Shown here: positions 25,368-34,637 of the stretch, piece after piece | Layout of the letters: the number at the start of each line of letters is the position of its first letter | Numbering within the stretch: position 1 is the stretch's first letter | NCBI RefSeq assembly: GCF_042610495.1 | Contig: NZ_JBHGAP010000011.1 | Location: 62,001-126,000 of the forward strand | Length of the DNA stretch: 64,000 nt | Reading direction: 5' to 3' | Source of the DNA: RU20A sp042610495 | GTDB lineage: Bacteria > Pseudomonadota > Alphaproteobacteria > Rhizobiales > Rhizobiaceae | Made by a program: the position numbers and the translations under genes | The notes under the pieces: generated by a model | What the model was told of the DNA's origin: nothing | The model's database searches: none | The model's input: the letters and a program-made list of their open reading frames with translations, nothing else

Positions 25368-26270
25368 TTATGCGCGGACGTAGACATCCTCCGTCCGCAC
25401 AACACGGGTGGTCCCGACCGAACCACCGATGAGAGAGGCAATGGCGCCGACAACGAGAGCCACGAAGGCGAGGACGGCACCGGTGGAGACGGCCGTTGCG
25501 GCGGTCTGGGCGGCGGCGGTCGCCTGCTGCTTGGCGGCTTCGACGGTCTGGCGATACTGCGTTTCGTACTGGGCAACCTGCTGGCGGGCCTGTTCGACCG
25601 GGATGTTCTGGGCACGAGCGAGGGCGTCGGCAGCCTGGTTGCGGGCCTGTTCGGCCTGCGCCGGATCGCCGGTCAGGACGGCCTGCACGGCCTTGACGGC
25701 GGTGTCGCGCAGCACGGCCGGGTCATTGCCGCCGCTGGTCTCGCGGATCTGCTGCTCGATGGCGGCCATCGGGTTGGTCGCTTCGGCAAGCGACGGGGCC
25801 GCGGCGGTGGCAGCCGTTGCGACCGTCGAGCCGGCGCCGGAAATGATGCCTGAGATACCGTTGAAGAGACCACCGGCCAGAGCGCCGATCGACGTCGTCA
25901 GCAGATAGAAGATCACGAGCGTCGTGACGGCCCAGGAGGTCAGGCCGTGCAGCGCGCCGGTGGAGCGCAGCGGACGGCCCGAGAGGCGGCTCGCGACATA
26001 GCCGCCGGCAAACGAGGCGACGATGCCGCTGATGACGAACCACGCGATCGTGCCCATGGAAAAGGTCGAGGCGGCCGGATTGTCCGCCGTGCCGGGATCG
26101 ATCACCGCCGCGCCGATGCCGACGCCGAGCAGGTTCAGAACGAGCTGCACCGTCAGCGCAATCGCCACACCGGCGAAAACGGCGCCCCAGGAGACACGGT
26201 TGAAAGCTTCGTTGAGGGTGGGGGAGGTGCCGCGCGTCTGCACGTGCGCGTAGGTGGCGGTATCGGCCAT
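25368..26270 (-). CDS. PhnA-like membrane protein with Ala/Gln-rich helical segment
   Basis: The 300-residue protein has about four N-terminal transmembrane helices (SWGAVFAGVAIALTVQLVLN; AWFVISGIVASFAGGYVA; SWAVTTLVIFYLLTTSIGAL). A long Ala/Gln/Glu-rich amphipathic region follows at about residues 165-255, likely helical or coiled-coil. One last hydrophobic helix (VLAFVALVVGAIASLIGG) precedes a short tail ending EDVYVRA. Such proteins are common in rhizobia, often as stress-linked genes under the loose name PhnA-like. The function is unknown. The Ala/Gln-rich part might lie in the periplasm or cytoplasm; topology is not fixed by sequence alone. Confidence 0.72.
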   Translation of the reverse strand: MADTATYAHVQTRGTSPTLNEAFNRVSWGAVFAGVAIALTVQLVLNLLGVGIGAAVIDPGTADNPAASTFSMGTIAWFVISGIVASFAGGYVASRLSGRPLRSTGALHGLTSWAVTTLVIFYLLTTSIGALAGGLFNGISGIISGAGSTVATAATAAAPSLAEATNPMAAIEQQIRETSGGNDPAVLRDTAVKAVQAVLTGDPAQAEQARNQAADALARAQNIPVEQARQQVAQYETQYRQTVEAAKQQATAAAQTAATAVSTGAVLAFVALVVGAIASLIGGSVGTTRVVRTEDVYVRA

Positions 26271-26392
26271 GGGGTTCTCTCTCCTGTCTGCCGGGATGAG
26301 TTCGATCCCGGCACGTCTTGAATGCCTCGCAAAACGGGCAACAGGAGCGTTTGTTCCGCCGATTGCTAAAAAACGTCATGTCGCAGGAAGGG

Positions 26393-27124
26393 TCAGCCCC
26401 TGAGATTCCCGTAGCGCACGGAGTAGATCCGGTCGCGGCCGAGCAGGTGGGCGATGAGGGACGGGCGGTTGAAGAGGCCGGTCATGGCGCGGTGGTTGAG
26501 GTCGAGGCCGCCCGTCGTCACCCCGAAGGCGGGCATGAGGAGGCGCGCGCCGTCGGTGGCGAAACAGGCGCGGCGCACCGATTTTTCGCGCCGGGTGACG
26601 ATTGCGGCCGGATGGAGGTGGCCCGCGATCTCGCCGGGCTGCGGGCCGGGGCCCGGCTCGTGGCGGAAGGTGAGGCCGCCATGGCAGAGGCTGTCGGCGG
26701 AGATGCCGGGCAGACCGAAGGCGCCGTCGGGATCGTGGTTGCCGGCAATCCAGATCCATTCCCGCCCGCGCGCCATGTCCGCGATCATCTCGCGGAAGGC
26801 AGGCGGCATCAGGGCGGCACCGACGCGGTCGTGGAAGGTGTCGCCGAGGCTGACGACGATCTTCGGATCATGCCGGACGATCAGCCGCGCGACGAGCGTC
26901 AGGGTCGCCAGCGTGTCGTAGGGCGGAAGCATCATGCCACGCCGGGCAAAGGCGGAGCCCTTCTCCAGATGCAGGTCGGAGACGACGAGCATGTCGAGCG
27001 CGGGCAGCAGCAGCCCGCCCATCGGATCGAGGACGGCGCGAATGCCGGCCACCTCGGTTTCCACCAGGGCGCCCGCCAGTTCCGTCTCCGTCCCGCGCGA
27101 GAGCGCCACCCTGTTCATCGTCAT
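26393..27124 (-). CDS. pdeM: Ligase-associated DNA damage response endonuclease PdeM
   Basis: This 243-residue calcineurin-like phosphoesterase shows the dimetal motifs in order: DLHLEKG (D-x-H, near residue 50), SLGDTFHD (GD), IAGNHDPDG (GNHD) and LTFRHEP plus GHLHPA (H and GHLH-type). PdeM belongs to the four-member ligase-associated repair set (ATP-dependent ligase, exonuclease, DEXH helicase, PdeM). It lies 20 bases after the helicase gene on the same strand. The ligase and exonuclease genes are not in the window. Confidence 0.88.
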   Translation of the reverse strand: MTMNRVALSRGTETELAGALVETEVAGIRAVLDPMGGLLLPALDMLVVSDLHLEKGSAFARRGMMLPPYDTLATLTLVARLIVRHDPKIVVSLGDTFHDRVGAALMPPAFREMIADMARGREWIWIAGNHDPDGAFGLPGISADSLCHGGLTFRHEPGPGPQPGEIAGHLHPAAIVTRREKSVRRACFATDGARLLMPAFGVTTGGLDLNHRAMTGLFNRPSLIAHLLGRDRIYSVRYGNLRG

Positions 27125-27144
27125 GCTGTCTCGTTGTCTTGTCT

Positions 27145-29706
27145 TCAGTCGTGGATGACGCCGAGCGCCTCCTCGATCAGGTCTTCGGCCGCTTCCGCCA
27201 GCACCGCATCCTGTGCCTCGCCGGCCACCGGCTCCTTGCCGATTTCCAGCATGATGGGCACGGCAAGCGGTGAAATCCGCTCGAGCGCCCGGTGGGTGAT
27301 ATGGCCCTTGATTCGTGCCAGCATATCGCCGAGACGGCCAATATCCAAAAGCCCCGTTGCCGCATCGTTGCGGGTCGCCTGCATCAGGATGTGGTTCGGC
27401 TCGTGGCTGCGCAGCACGTCGTAGATGAGGTCCGCCGAAACCGTCACCTGCCGCCCGGTCTTTTCCTGCCCCGGATGGCGCTGGTCGATCAAGCCGGCAA
27501 TCACGGCGCAGTTGCGGAAGGTGCGCTTGAGAAGAAAGCTTTCATCGAGCCAGGCTTCCAGGTCGTCGCCGAGCATGTCCTCGTCGAAAAGCTGGCCGAG
27601 CGCGGGCTGGCGCAGCTTGAAGGCCCATCCCATGTCCTCCAGCGCCCAGATCGCCAGCGCATAATCGGTCGCGACGAAGCCGAGCGGCTTCAGCCCCATC
27701 CGCTCCAGCCGCCGCGTCAGCAGCATGCCGAGCGTCTGGTGCGCCAGCCGGCCCTCGAAGGCATAGGCGACCATGTAGTGGCGCTGTCCGCGCGGGAAGG
27801 TCTCGATCAGAAGCTCGTCGGCCCGCGGCAGCTGCGAAACGGCGTGCTGCAGCGACAGCCAGTCGCGCACCTGTTCCGGCAGGTGGCTGCGCCGTTCGGG
27901 ATCGGCCAGCATGTCGCGCACCTGGGCCGCAAGATAGGTGGAGAGCGGAAACTTGCCGCCCGCATAGGCCGGCACCTTGGGGTCCAGCTTGAAGCCTTGC
28001 GTGACGAGGCACTCGTTTTCCCGGATGCCTTCGAAGCGCAGCACCTTGCCGGAGAAGAGGAACGTATCCCCGGGCGACAGCATCTCAGTGAAATATTCCT
28101 CGACCTTGCCGAGCGACATGCCGCCCCGCCCCACGGCGCCACGCGCATTGCGCTTCACCATGCGCACGTTCAGCATCGGGCTTTCCACGATCGTGCCGAC
28201 ATTCAGCCGGTATTGCTGCGCGACCTGCGGATTGGAAACCCGCCAGAGCCCGTCCTTCGTCTGGCGGATGCGCGCATAGCGCTCATAGGTCTTCAGCGCA
28301 TAGCCGCCGGTCGCCACGAATTCCACCACGCGCTCGAAGGTCTCGGGCGCAAGATCGGCATAGGGCAGGGCGCTCGTCACCTCCGCAAAGAGGGCTTCCG
28401 TCGCAAACGGCGCGGCACAGGCGGAGCCGAGAACATGCTGGGCGAGTACGTCGAGCGCGCCCGCGCCGATCGGCGGCGTATCCTGCGCACCGATATAGTT
28501 GGCGTCGAGCGCCGCCTGGCATTCCATCACCTCGAAGCGGTTGGCGGGAACGAGGATGGCGCGGCTTGGCTCGTCCATGCGGTGGTTGGAGCGTCCGATG
28601 CGCTGCGCCAGCCGTGAGGCGCCCTTGGGCGCGCCGACATGGATGACGAGATCGACATCGCCCCAGTCGATGCCGAGATCGAGGGTGGAGGTGGCAACGA
28701 CGGCGCGCAGGCGGTTCTCGCTCATCGCCGCCTCCACCTTGCGGCGCTGCCCGACATCCAGCGAGCCGTGATGCAGCGCGATCGGCAGATTGTCGTCGTT
28801 GATGGTCCAGAGTTCCTGGAACAATAGCTCCGCCTGGCTTCGGGTGTTGACGAAGAGCAGCGTCGTGCGGTGCTCCTTGATCGCCGCGTAGACATCCGCC
28901 ATTGCATAGCGGGCTGAATGGCCGGACCAGGGCACGCGCTCCTCGGTGCCGAGAATGGTGATCACGGGCTTGGCGCCGCCGGCAACGGTAATCAGTCCGG
29001 CGTGCCTTGCCGCACCTGCCACCTGCGGCACCAGCCAGCGCTGCAGCTCCATGGGATCGGCGACCGTCGCGGAAAGCCCGATGGCGCGCATCTCCGGCGC
29101 AAGGGTCCTCAGCCGGGCAAGCCCGAGCGACAGCAGGTGCCCGCGCTTGGAGGTGACGAGCGAATGCAACTCGTCCAGCACCACATAGCGCAGATCCTTG
29201 AAGAACCGCTCCGCCTCGCCATTGGCGATCAGCAGTGCCAGCTGCTCCGGCGTCGTCAGCAGGATGTCGGGCGGGTTGAGTTTCTGGCGCTGGCGCTTGC
29301 CCTGCGGCGTATCGCCCGTGCGCCCCTCGATGGTGATCGGCAGGCCGATCTCGCTGACCGGCTTCATCAGGTTGCGCTCGATATCGACGGCCAGCGCCTT
29401 CAGCGGCGAGATGTAGAGCGTGTGGATGCCGGTAAAGGCCGTGCCCGGCTTCTTGCGGCCGCGGTGGGTAAGCGAGACGAGCGACGGAAGGAAACCCGCC
29501 AGCGTCTTGCCGGCGCCTGTGGGCGCGATCAGCAGCATGTCCTCGCCGCCGGAGACGCGCGCCAGGAGATCGAGTTGATGCGCACGCGGCTGCCAGCCCT
29601 TTTCGGCGAACCAGCCGGTGAAAGGCGCGGGAAGCAACGGCAGTCCGTCGCGGGGCGGGGGCGAATCGATGGCGTTCACGGCAAGAAGGTAGTGATGCGC
29701 GGCCAA
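27145..29706 (-). CDS. Ligase-associated DNA damage response DEXH-box helicase (Lhr-type)
   Basis: The 853-residue superfamily-2 helicase has Walker A APTGAGKT near residue 60 and motif II DELHSL near 175. Motif III is GLSATVAD. The second RecA domain carries IALHHGSLD, TSTLDLGIDWGDVDLV and RIGRSNHRMDEPSRA (motif VI). The long C-terminal Lhr-core region includes a winged helix and DUF-type ligase-associated segment. It would unwind damaged or nicked DNA for the associated ligase. It is upstream of pdeM in a two-gene operon; the divergent side is a gene-poor stretch before the dehydrogenase gene. Confidence 0.9.
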   Translation of the reverse strand: MAAHHYLLAVNAIDSPPPRDGLPLLPAPFTGWFAEKGWQPRAHQLDLLARVSGGEDMLLIAPTGAGKTLAGFLPSLVSLTHRGRKKPGTAFTGIHTLYISPLKALAVDIERNLMKPVSEIGLPITIEGRTGDTPQGKRQRQKLNPPDILLTTPEQLALLIANGEAERFFKDLRYVVLDELHSLVTSKRGHLLSLGLARLRTLAPEMRAIGLSATVADPMELQRWLVPQVAGAARHAGLITVAGGAKPVITILGTEERVPWSGHSARYAMADVYAAIKEHRTTLLFVNTRSQAELLFQELWTINDDNLPIALHHGSLDVGQRRKVEAAMSENRLRAVVATSTLDLGIDWGDVDLVIHVGAPKGASRLAQRIGRSNHRMDEPSRAILVPANRFEVMECQAALDANYIGAQDTPPIGAGALDVLAQHVLGSACAAPFATEALFAEVTSALPYADLAPETFERVVEFVATGGYALKTYERYARIRQTKDGLWRVSNPQVAQQYRLNVGTIVESPMLNVRMVKRNARGAVGRGGMSLGKVEEYFTEMLSPGDTFLFSGKVLRFEGIRENECLVTQGFKLDPKVPAYAGGKFPLSTYLAAQVRDMLADPERRSHLPEQVRDWLSLQHAVSQLPRADELLIETFPRGQRHYMVAYAFEGRLAHQTLGMLLTRRLERMGLKPLGFVATDYALAIWALEDMGWAFKLRQPALGQLFDEDMLGDDLEAWLDESFLLKRTFRNCAVIAGLIDQRHPGQEKTGRQVTVSADLIYDVLRSHEPNHILMQATRNDAATGLLDIGRLGDMLARIKGHITHRALERISPLAVPIMLEIGKEPVAGEAQDAVLAEAAEDLIEEALGVIHD

Positions 29707-29746
29707 AAAAGAAGCCGCGCCTTTCGCCGTGCCTGCCGGGCGACCG

Positions 29747-31000
29747 TCAGGCGAAGCGCGTTGCGGCGTAGGGCGTGGGATCCACGAACGGCGTTTCGCC
29801 CGTCATCATCTCAGCCAGCAGTCGTCCGCTGGCCGGGCCAAGCGTCAGGCCATGATGCGCATGGCCGAAATGGAACCAGAGCCCCGTGTGCCGGGCGGCT
29901 GGTCCGATCACCGGCCGCATGTCCGGCAGGCAGGGGCGCAGCCCGAGCCAGGGCGTTTGCTCCACCGGCGTGCCGAGCGGCAGAAGCTTGCGCGCTGCCG
30001 CCTCGTCGCGGCGGATCTGGATATCCTTGGCGGGGGCTGCGGGATCGGCGAATTCGATGCCCGTGGTGATGCGCAGACCCTGCCGCATCGGCGCCAGCAC
30101 ATAGCCGCTTTCCTCGTCCACCACCGAAAGGCGCGGCATGGCGCCATCCGTCTGCGTGTAATGGCGGTGATAGCCGCGCTTGATGCCGAGCGGGATGCGA
30201 TAGCCCGCCTTGCGAAACACGAGCCCGGATTGCGGCCCCAGCGCCACCACGACCTCGCGCGCCGTGATCGTCTCACCGTCCGCGCCCGTCACCTGCCAGC
30301 CGCCGGCAATCTCGGTCAGCGTCGCGGCATCGCCCCGCGCCATCGTGCCACCGCCGGCCACGAAGAGCTCGGCATAGGCCTTCACCAGGCCTTGCGGATC
30401 GGTGACCGTTTTCGGATCCTGCCAGTGAATGGCACCGGCAATGCTGGCGATGCCGGGCCGGTAGGCGGGCTCCAGCGCGATGAAGTCCTGCGGCGTCAGG
30501 ATACGGTGGGCGAGGCCATAGGGGGAAAGCCGTCCCGCCTCGGCAACGGCAGCATCAAAACGCGCCGTCGTCTTGTAGAGCGCCACCCAGCCATCGGCAC
30601 GGATCAGGTGTCCGGCGCCGGCACGCGCCACCAGCCGGTCATGCTCGGGAAGACAGGCCTCCACCAGCGGCAGCATGGCGCGCGTCGCGACCTCAAGCGG
30701 GCCGGGCGCGGAGTTGCGCCAGTACTTCCAGAGGAACGAGGCCGCCTTCGGCAGAAAGAACGGATCGTAGCGCACATCCGACTGGCCGTTCAGCACATAG
30801 CGCAACAGCGCCAGGGGATCGCGCGGGAAGGAATAGGGAATGACCGACGAGCGCTCGATGAGGCCGGCATTGCCGTAGCTCGTGCCGCTGCCCGGATCGG
30901 CGCGATCGACAAGCACCACGGAGCGGCCACGGTCGAGAAGATGGAGGGCGCTCGAAACGCCGACGATGCCGGCACCGAGAACGAGAACGTCGGTTTTCAT
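29747..31000 (-). CDS. FAD-dependent D-amino-acid dehydrogenase-type oxidoreductase
   Basis: This 417-residue DAO-family flavoprotein opens with the dinucleotide fold VLVLGAGIVGVSSALHLLDRG and DRADPGSGTSYGNAG, the typical DadA N-terminus. Later it has VALGPQSGLVFRKAGYRIPLGIKRGYH and GLRPCLPDMRPVIGPA, and the C-terminal FAD contact FGHAHHGLTLGPASGRLLAEM. It likely deaminates D-amino acids at the membrane and passes electrons to quinone. The ATG at 31000 was chosen over a TTG 21 bases upstream. It lies downstream of a periplasmic amino-acid-binding protein gene, fitting an uptake and oxidation unit. Confidence 0.85.
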   Translation of the reverse strand: MKTDVLVLGAGIVGVSSALHLLDRGRSVVLVDRADPGSGTSYGNAGLIERSSVIPYSFPRDPLALLRYVLNGQSDVRYDPFFLPKAASFLWKYWRNSAPGPLEVATRAMLPLVEACLPEHDRLVARAGAGHLIRADGWVALYKTTARFDAAVAEAGRLSPYGLAHRILTPQDFIALEPAYRPGIASIAGAIHWQDPKTVTDPQGLVKAYAELFVAGGGTMARGDAATLTEIAGGWQVTGADGETITAREVVVALGPQSGLVFRKAGYRIPLGIKRGYHRHYTQTDGAMPRLSVVDEESGYVLAPMRQGLRITTGIEFADPAAPAKDIQIRRDEAAARKLLPLGTPVEQTPWLGLRPCLPDMRPVIGPAARHTGLWFHFGHAHHGLTLGPASGRLLAEMMTGETPFVDPTPYAATRFA

Positions 31001-31021
31001 CACACTGCAGGCTTTCGTCAA

Positions 31022-31052
31022 CGTCCTGCCCGCGGAGCATGCGGGCAGGACG
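31022..31052 (-). terminator. 12-bp stem-loop between binding-protein and dehydrogenase genes
   Basis: CGTCCTGCCCGC (31022-31033) and GCGGGCAGGACG (31041-31052) form a perfect 12-bp stem with a 7-base loop, 15 bases after the binding-protein stop. There is no U-run on either side. It may stabilise the 3' end of the abundant binding-protein message rather than stop transcription. Confidence 0.6.
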
Positions 31053-31067
31053 CCGATCTCTCACGGA

Positions 31068-31823
31068 TCAGTAGATATCGAAGGGGAAGTACTTCTGCGT
31101 GATCTTGGCGTAGGTGCCGTTGGCGACGATCGCGTCGATCGCCTTGTTGAAGCGTTCCTTCAGCTCGGTCTCGCCCTGGCGGATGCCGATGCCGGCTTCC
31201 GTTTCGGTGCCGGCCACATCGCCGACCATCTTGCAGCAGTCCTTGCCGTCCTTGTTCAGCCAGTCGGTCAGCACGAACTTGTCGGAGATCAGCGCATCGA
31301 GACGGCCGGCCACGAGATCGGCGACAGCCTCGTCATTGGTCGGATACTGCTTCACGTCCGCGCCGCCCTTGGCATAGACGTCGTCGGCATAGGTCGCCTG
31401 CGTCGTGCCGGCCTGAGCGCCGATCGCCTTGCCCTTCAGGTCGTCCGCCGTGGTGCCGGCCAGCGTGCTGTCCTTCGGCGCGACGACGGCGAGCGGCGTC
31501 ACATAATATTTGTTGGTGAAGTCGATCTGCTTCTTGCGCTCTTCGGTGATCGACATGGAGGCGATGATCGCGTCGTATTTCTTGGCGATCAGGCCGGGGA
31601 TCATCCCGTCCCACTCCTGCGCGACGATCTCGCACTTGGCCTTCATTTCGGCGCAGAGCGCGTTGGCGATATCGACGTCGAGGCCCTTCAGGCTGCCATC
31701 CGTATCGACATAGTTGAAGGGCGGGTAGGCGCCCTCGGTGGCGATCTTGATCGTGGTCTCTTGAGCCGAGGCCGTGCCGGCGGCGAGCATCGCCAGCGCA
31801 GCAAGGAGAATGGTCTTCTTCAT
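31068..31823 (-). CDS. Periplasmic amino-acid-binding protein (ABC transporter)
   Basis: The 251-residue protein begins with a signal peptide (KKTILLAALAMLAAGTASAQ) and is a family-3 solute-binding protein. It shows IATEGAYPPFNYVDTDGSL, GLDVDIANALCAEM and WDGMIPGLIAKKYDAIIASMSITEERKK. The conserved LKGKAIGAQAGTTQATY and LDALISDKF segments follow. This branch binds basic or polar amino acids and opines. No permease or ATPase genes adjoin it, so it must work with components encoded elsewhere. The D-amino-acid dehydrogenase-type gene follows on the same strand. Confidence 0.88.
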   Translation of the reverse strand: MKKTILLAALAMLAAGTASAQETTIKIATEGAYPPFNYVDTDGSLKGLDVDIANALCAEMKAKCEIVAQEWDGMIPGLIAKKYDAIIASMSITEERKKQIDFTNKYYVTPLAVVAPKDSTLAGTTADDLKGKAIGAQAGTTQATYADDVYAKGGADVKQYPTNDEAVADLVAGRLDALISDKFVLTDWLNKDGKDCCKMVGDVAGTETEAGIGIRQGETELKERFNKAIDAIVANGTYAKITQKYFPFDIY

Positions 31824-31937
31824 GGTGCTGTTCCCGTTTCCGCGCCATCAGGAGGGGCGCGGCACCGACACTATCGAAGACACAGGCCAAAACAAGGCGC
31901 TTCGTCGTCACACGGGTTCGCCGTACCGGTGCCGCCG

Positions 31938-32573
31938 TCAGAGCGCCACGTAGCGGTCCGAGCGGTGGTTGATGGCGATGAAAAGGTTGAGCACCACGGC
32001 GCCCAGCACCGAATAGATGACGGTCGTCGGCGGCGTGATGAGGAAGGCGGCGGCCAGCACGCCCATGTCGATGGTGAGTTGCACGAGGCCGGCGCGGATG
32101 CCGAAGCGCTCCTGCATCCAGACGCCCAGAATGCCGACGCCGCCGAGGCTGGCGCGATGGCGATAGAGCGCCAGAAGGCCGTAGCCGAGCAGAAGGCCAC
32201 CCGAGAGCGCGCCCCAGGCCGGGTTCATGCCGGAAATAGTGAAGAACTGCGTCTGGACATTGGAGATCACCGCTGTGAGGCCGATGGCGACGAAGGTCTT
32301 GATGGTGAAGGCGGGGCCGAGCTGGCGCCAGGAGAGGTAGAAGAACGGAACGTTCAGCAGAAAGAAGGCGAGACCGAAATTGATGCCGAGCGCATAATGC
32401 AGAAGAAAGGCGATGCCGGCCGTGCTCCCGGTCAGAAGGCCCGCGCTGGCCAGAAGGTAGAGCCCGAGCGCCGCCACAAGGCTGCCCGTGAAGATGCCCT
32501 GCACGTCTTCCACCGGCGTATGGCGCGTCGCGCTGCTGTTCCAGAAACCGAGGTTGCTCATCAATTGCGTCAT
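31938..32573 (-). CDS. YitT-family integral membrane protein
   Basis: This 211-residue protein has five to six hydrophobic helices and the YitT/DUF161 pattern: GIFTGSLVAALGLYLLASAG, GSTAGIAFLLHYALGINFGL, FFLLNVPFFYLSWRQLGPAF and the GGVGILGVWMQERFGIRAG segment. The function is unknown; a transporter role is assumed for the family. The start at 32573 follows GGGAG at longer than ideal spacing; an upstream in-frame stretch is Arg/Pro-rich and not family-like. A 114-base gap separates it from the downstream binding-protein gene on the same strand. Confidence 0.78.
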   Translation of the reverse strand: MTQLMSNLGFWNSSATRHTPVEDVQGIFTGSLVAALGLYLLASAGLLTGSTAGIAFLLHYALGINFGLAFFLLNVPFFYLSWRQLGPAFTIKTFVAIGLTAVISNVQTQFFTISGMNPAWGALSGGLLLGYGLLALYRHRASLGGVGILGVWMQERFGIRAGLVQLTIDMGVLAAAFLITPPTTVIYSVLGAVVLNLFIAINHRSDRYVAL

Positions 32574-32789
32574 GGCTGCAAATCTCCCACGGGACAGGGG
32601 CCGCGCGGGGACACCCGGCGGACGACGAGGATCTGGAAAAGGGCTGCATAAACGGTGGAAACGGTACGGGAGGAAGCCTCCCGTCATCCGCTTTCTGCAA
32701 GAAGTATCAGCGATTTATCGCTTTCCCGCAAGTAAAATACGTAAGCAATGCTGACCTAATTGAAAATCGCAAGAATGGGTCCGGCCGGC

Positions 32790-33725
32790 CTATTGCTGCG
32801 CAATAAACAGAATGCCGGGCACCGTCTCGGCGCCATCTTTGCGAAGGGTGGTTTTCTCCGCAGCGAGAAGGGTCAGCCCTGCCTTTTCGACAAGGCCGCT
32901 GACATAGGTCTGCGAATGCGCAAACCGGAGCGACGGCCGCAGCACGACATCGCCATCCGCACCGGCATCCTCGACCGAAAAGGCAAAAAGACCGCCAGGC
33001 CCGATGAGCCGGGTAACGATCGTAAAGACCGGATCGAGCGCCCCAAGATACATCAGCACATCGGCCGCCGCCGCGAGATCCGCGCGCCCCTCGCCGCAGC
33101 CGGCGGCAAACACGCCGCACGCCTCCGGCGCCAGCGACAGGTCCGCCTCGCCCAGCCGGTCGTAGAGCCCCTTGCCCTCAGCCTTCGCCAGCATGCCGGC
33201 CGAAAGGTCGTAGCCTTCGAGGTGATCGACATGGGCGCGCAGTTCTGCGCCGAGAAGGCCGGTGCCGCAGCCGAGATCGACGGCGCGGGCAAAGTGCCGG
33301 TTGCCGGTCGTGGCAAGCAGCAGGGATGTGAGGCTCTGCGGCACGCTGTAGCCGAGCTTCTCCACCAGCGCCGTATCGAAGCGCTCGGCATAATCGTCGA
33401 AAAGCCGGCCGACATAGGCGCTCGGCGCCTGCCGCCTGTCTGCCTCGCCGGAGAGCAGTGCGATCTTCAGTGAAGCTCCGAAAATGTCCTCCGGTACACG
33501 ATCGAGCGCAGCCCGATAGGCGGCGACAGCCTCAGAAACCAGCCCCGCCTTCTCGCGATATTCGCCGAGCCGGAACCAGCCGGCCGCCCAGCCGGGCACG
33601 ATCTCCAGCGCCTGCTCCATCAGCTCCGCAGCACCGGCGAAATCCGCACCTTCCGCCATCATCCGCGCATAATCGGCCCGGCGGTCGGCAAGGAGATCAC
33701 CGGAGGAAAGCTGGTGGGTAGACAT
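32790..33725 (-). CDS. TPR-containing SAM-dependent methyltransferase
   Basis: The 311-residue product starts with two TPR-like helical repeats (residues 15-75: AAELMEQALEIVPGWAAGWFRLGEYREKAGLVSEAVAAYRAALD). A linker containing SAYVGRLFDDYAERFD precedes a class-I methyltransferase. The SAM loop is VDLGCGTGLLGAELR near residue 158, with the acidic ribose residue in LEGYDLSAGML and ADVLMYLG as motif II/post-II. This TPR-methyltransferase layout occurs in rhizobial and other proteobacterial proteins of unknown target. AGG lies eight bases before the ATG. It seems monocistronic. Confidence 0.82.
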   Translation of the reverse strand: MSTHQLSSGDLLADRRADYARMMAEGADFAGAAELMEQALEIVPGWAAGWFRLGEYREKAGLVSEAVAAYRAALDRVPEDIFGASLKIALLSGEADRRQAPSAYVGRLFDDYAERFDTALVEKLGYSVPQSLTSLLLATTGNRHFARAVDLGCGTGLLGAELRAHVDHLEGYDLSAGMLAKAEGKGLYDRLGEADLSLAPEACGVFAAGCGEGRADLAAAADVLMYLGALDPVFTIVTRLIGPGGLFAFSVEDAGADGDVVLRPSLRFAHSQTYVSGLVEKAGLTLLAAEKTTLRKDGAETVPGILFIAQQ

Positions 33726-33806
33726 GGCAGGACCTGACAAGGGAAACGGATGGCCGGCATCTGACGCGATCGCGGCGGAAACGCAAGCCGGCACCGCCAT
33801 TCGGGC

Positions 33807-34460
33807 TCAGCGTTCCCACCCTTCCGAAAACGGGAAGCGCTCCGCCCAGAGCGTCTGCAGCCGTGGCTCGGCATCCGTTCGCCGGATGGCATCCGCGAGC
33901 CCGGGCGCGACCTCATAGAACCGTCGCCGCCCCGGCGACCAGCGCGAGGCCGTCGCCACATAGAGATCGAGGATGGAAAGGCTGTCGCCGAGCAGATAGC
34001 GTCCCGGCGTGAGCCCCTTGTCCATCACTGCCCAGCAATCGGCGATCCGCTCGTAAAGCCGTGCGTTGATCGCCGCGTGTTGTGCCGTGTCGTCCGTAAC
34101 GCGGGCCGGATTGTCGGTGATCCAGTACAGCGCATAGATCGCCGAGGAAACGAACGTCATCCAGCGCAGGAATTCCGCCCGGCGCGGATCGCCGGCCGGC
34201 GGCGCGAGCCCGCTGTCGGGAAAGGCATCCGAAAGCCAGATCAGGATCGCGGCACTTTCCGTCATCACCTGGCCGGATGGCAGCGCCAGCGCCGGCACCT
34301 GCCGCATCGGATTGAGGATCGACAACGCCTCGGCCTCCTCGGCCGAAGTCCACGGCGCGAAATCCTTCACCACGTAGGGAATACCCGCAAGCGCCAGTGC
34401 CGCCTCGATCGGCACCGACCCGGATCCCACGGCACCATAGACTATGAAGTGACCTGACAT
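33807..34460 (-). CDS. Glutathione S-transferase family protein
   Basis: This 217-residue protein has the GST layout. The N-terminal thioredoxin-like domain (FIVYGAVGSGSVPIEAALALAG) contains the conserved cis-proline and glutathione-binding pair in MRQVPALALPSGQVMTESAAILIWL. The C-terminal helical domain has GRYLLGDSLSILDLYVA, the N-capping-box aspartate motif. Ser13-Gly-Ser occupies the usual catalytic Ser/Cys region. It may conjugate or reduce electrophiles; the substrate is unknown. The start at 34460 follows GGGG seven bases upstream. It is divergent from the DUF6460 gene. Confidence 0.85.
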   Translation of the reverse strand: MSGHFIVYGAVGSGSVPIEAALALAGIPYVVKDFAPWTSAEEAEALSILNPMRQVPALALPSGQVMTESAAILIWLSDAFPDSGLAPPAGDPRRAEFLRWMTFVSSAIYALYWITDNPARVTDDTAQHAAINARLYERIADCWAVMDKGLTPGRYLLGDSLSILDLYVATASRWSPGRRRFYEVAPGLADAIRRTDAEPRLQTLWAERFPFSEGWER

Positions 34461-34637
34461 TTCGAACCCCGTGATCTTGTTGTGAGGGTGAGTGAAGGCC
34501 GGTATCCGCCGAAAAGCAAGCACGCTTCATAGTTTCGCCGCCTTGCCCGTGTCATCGCTCATGCTTATGTGTGGCCCTGAAGAATCGGGGCTTTGACGCG
34601 CGCGTTCCACACGCGGCGCGGACAGGAGATGATCGGC

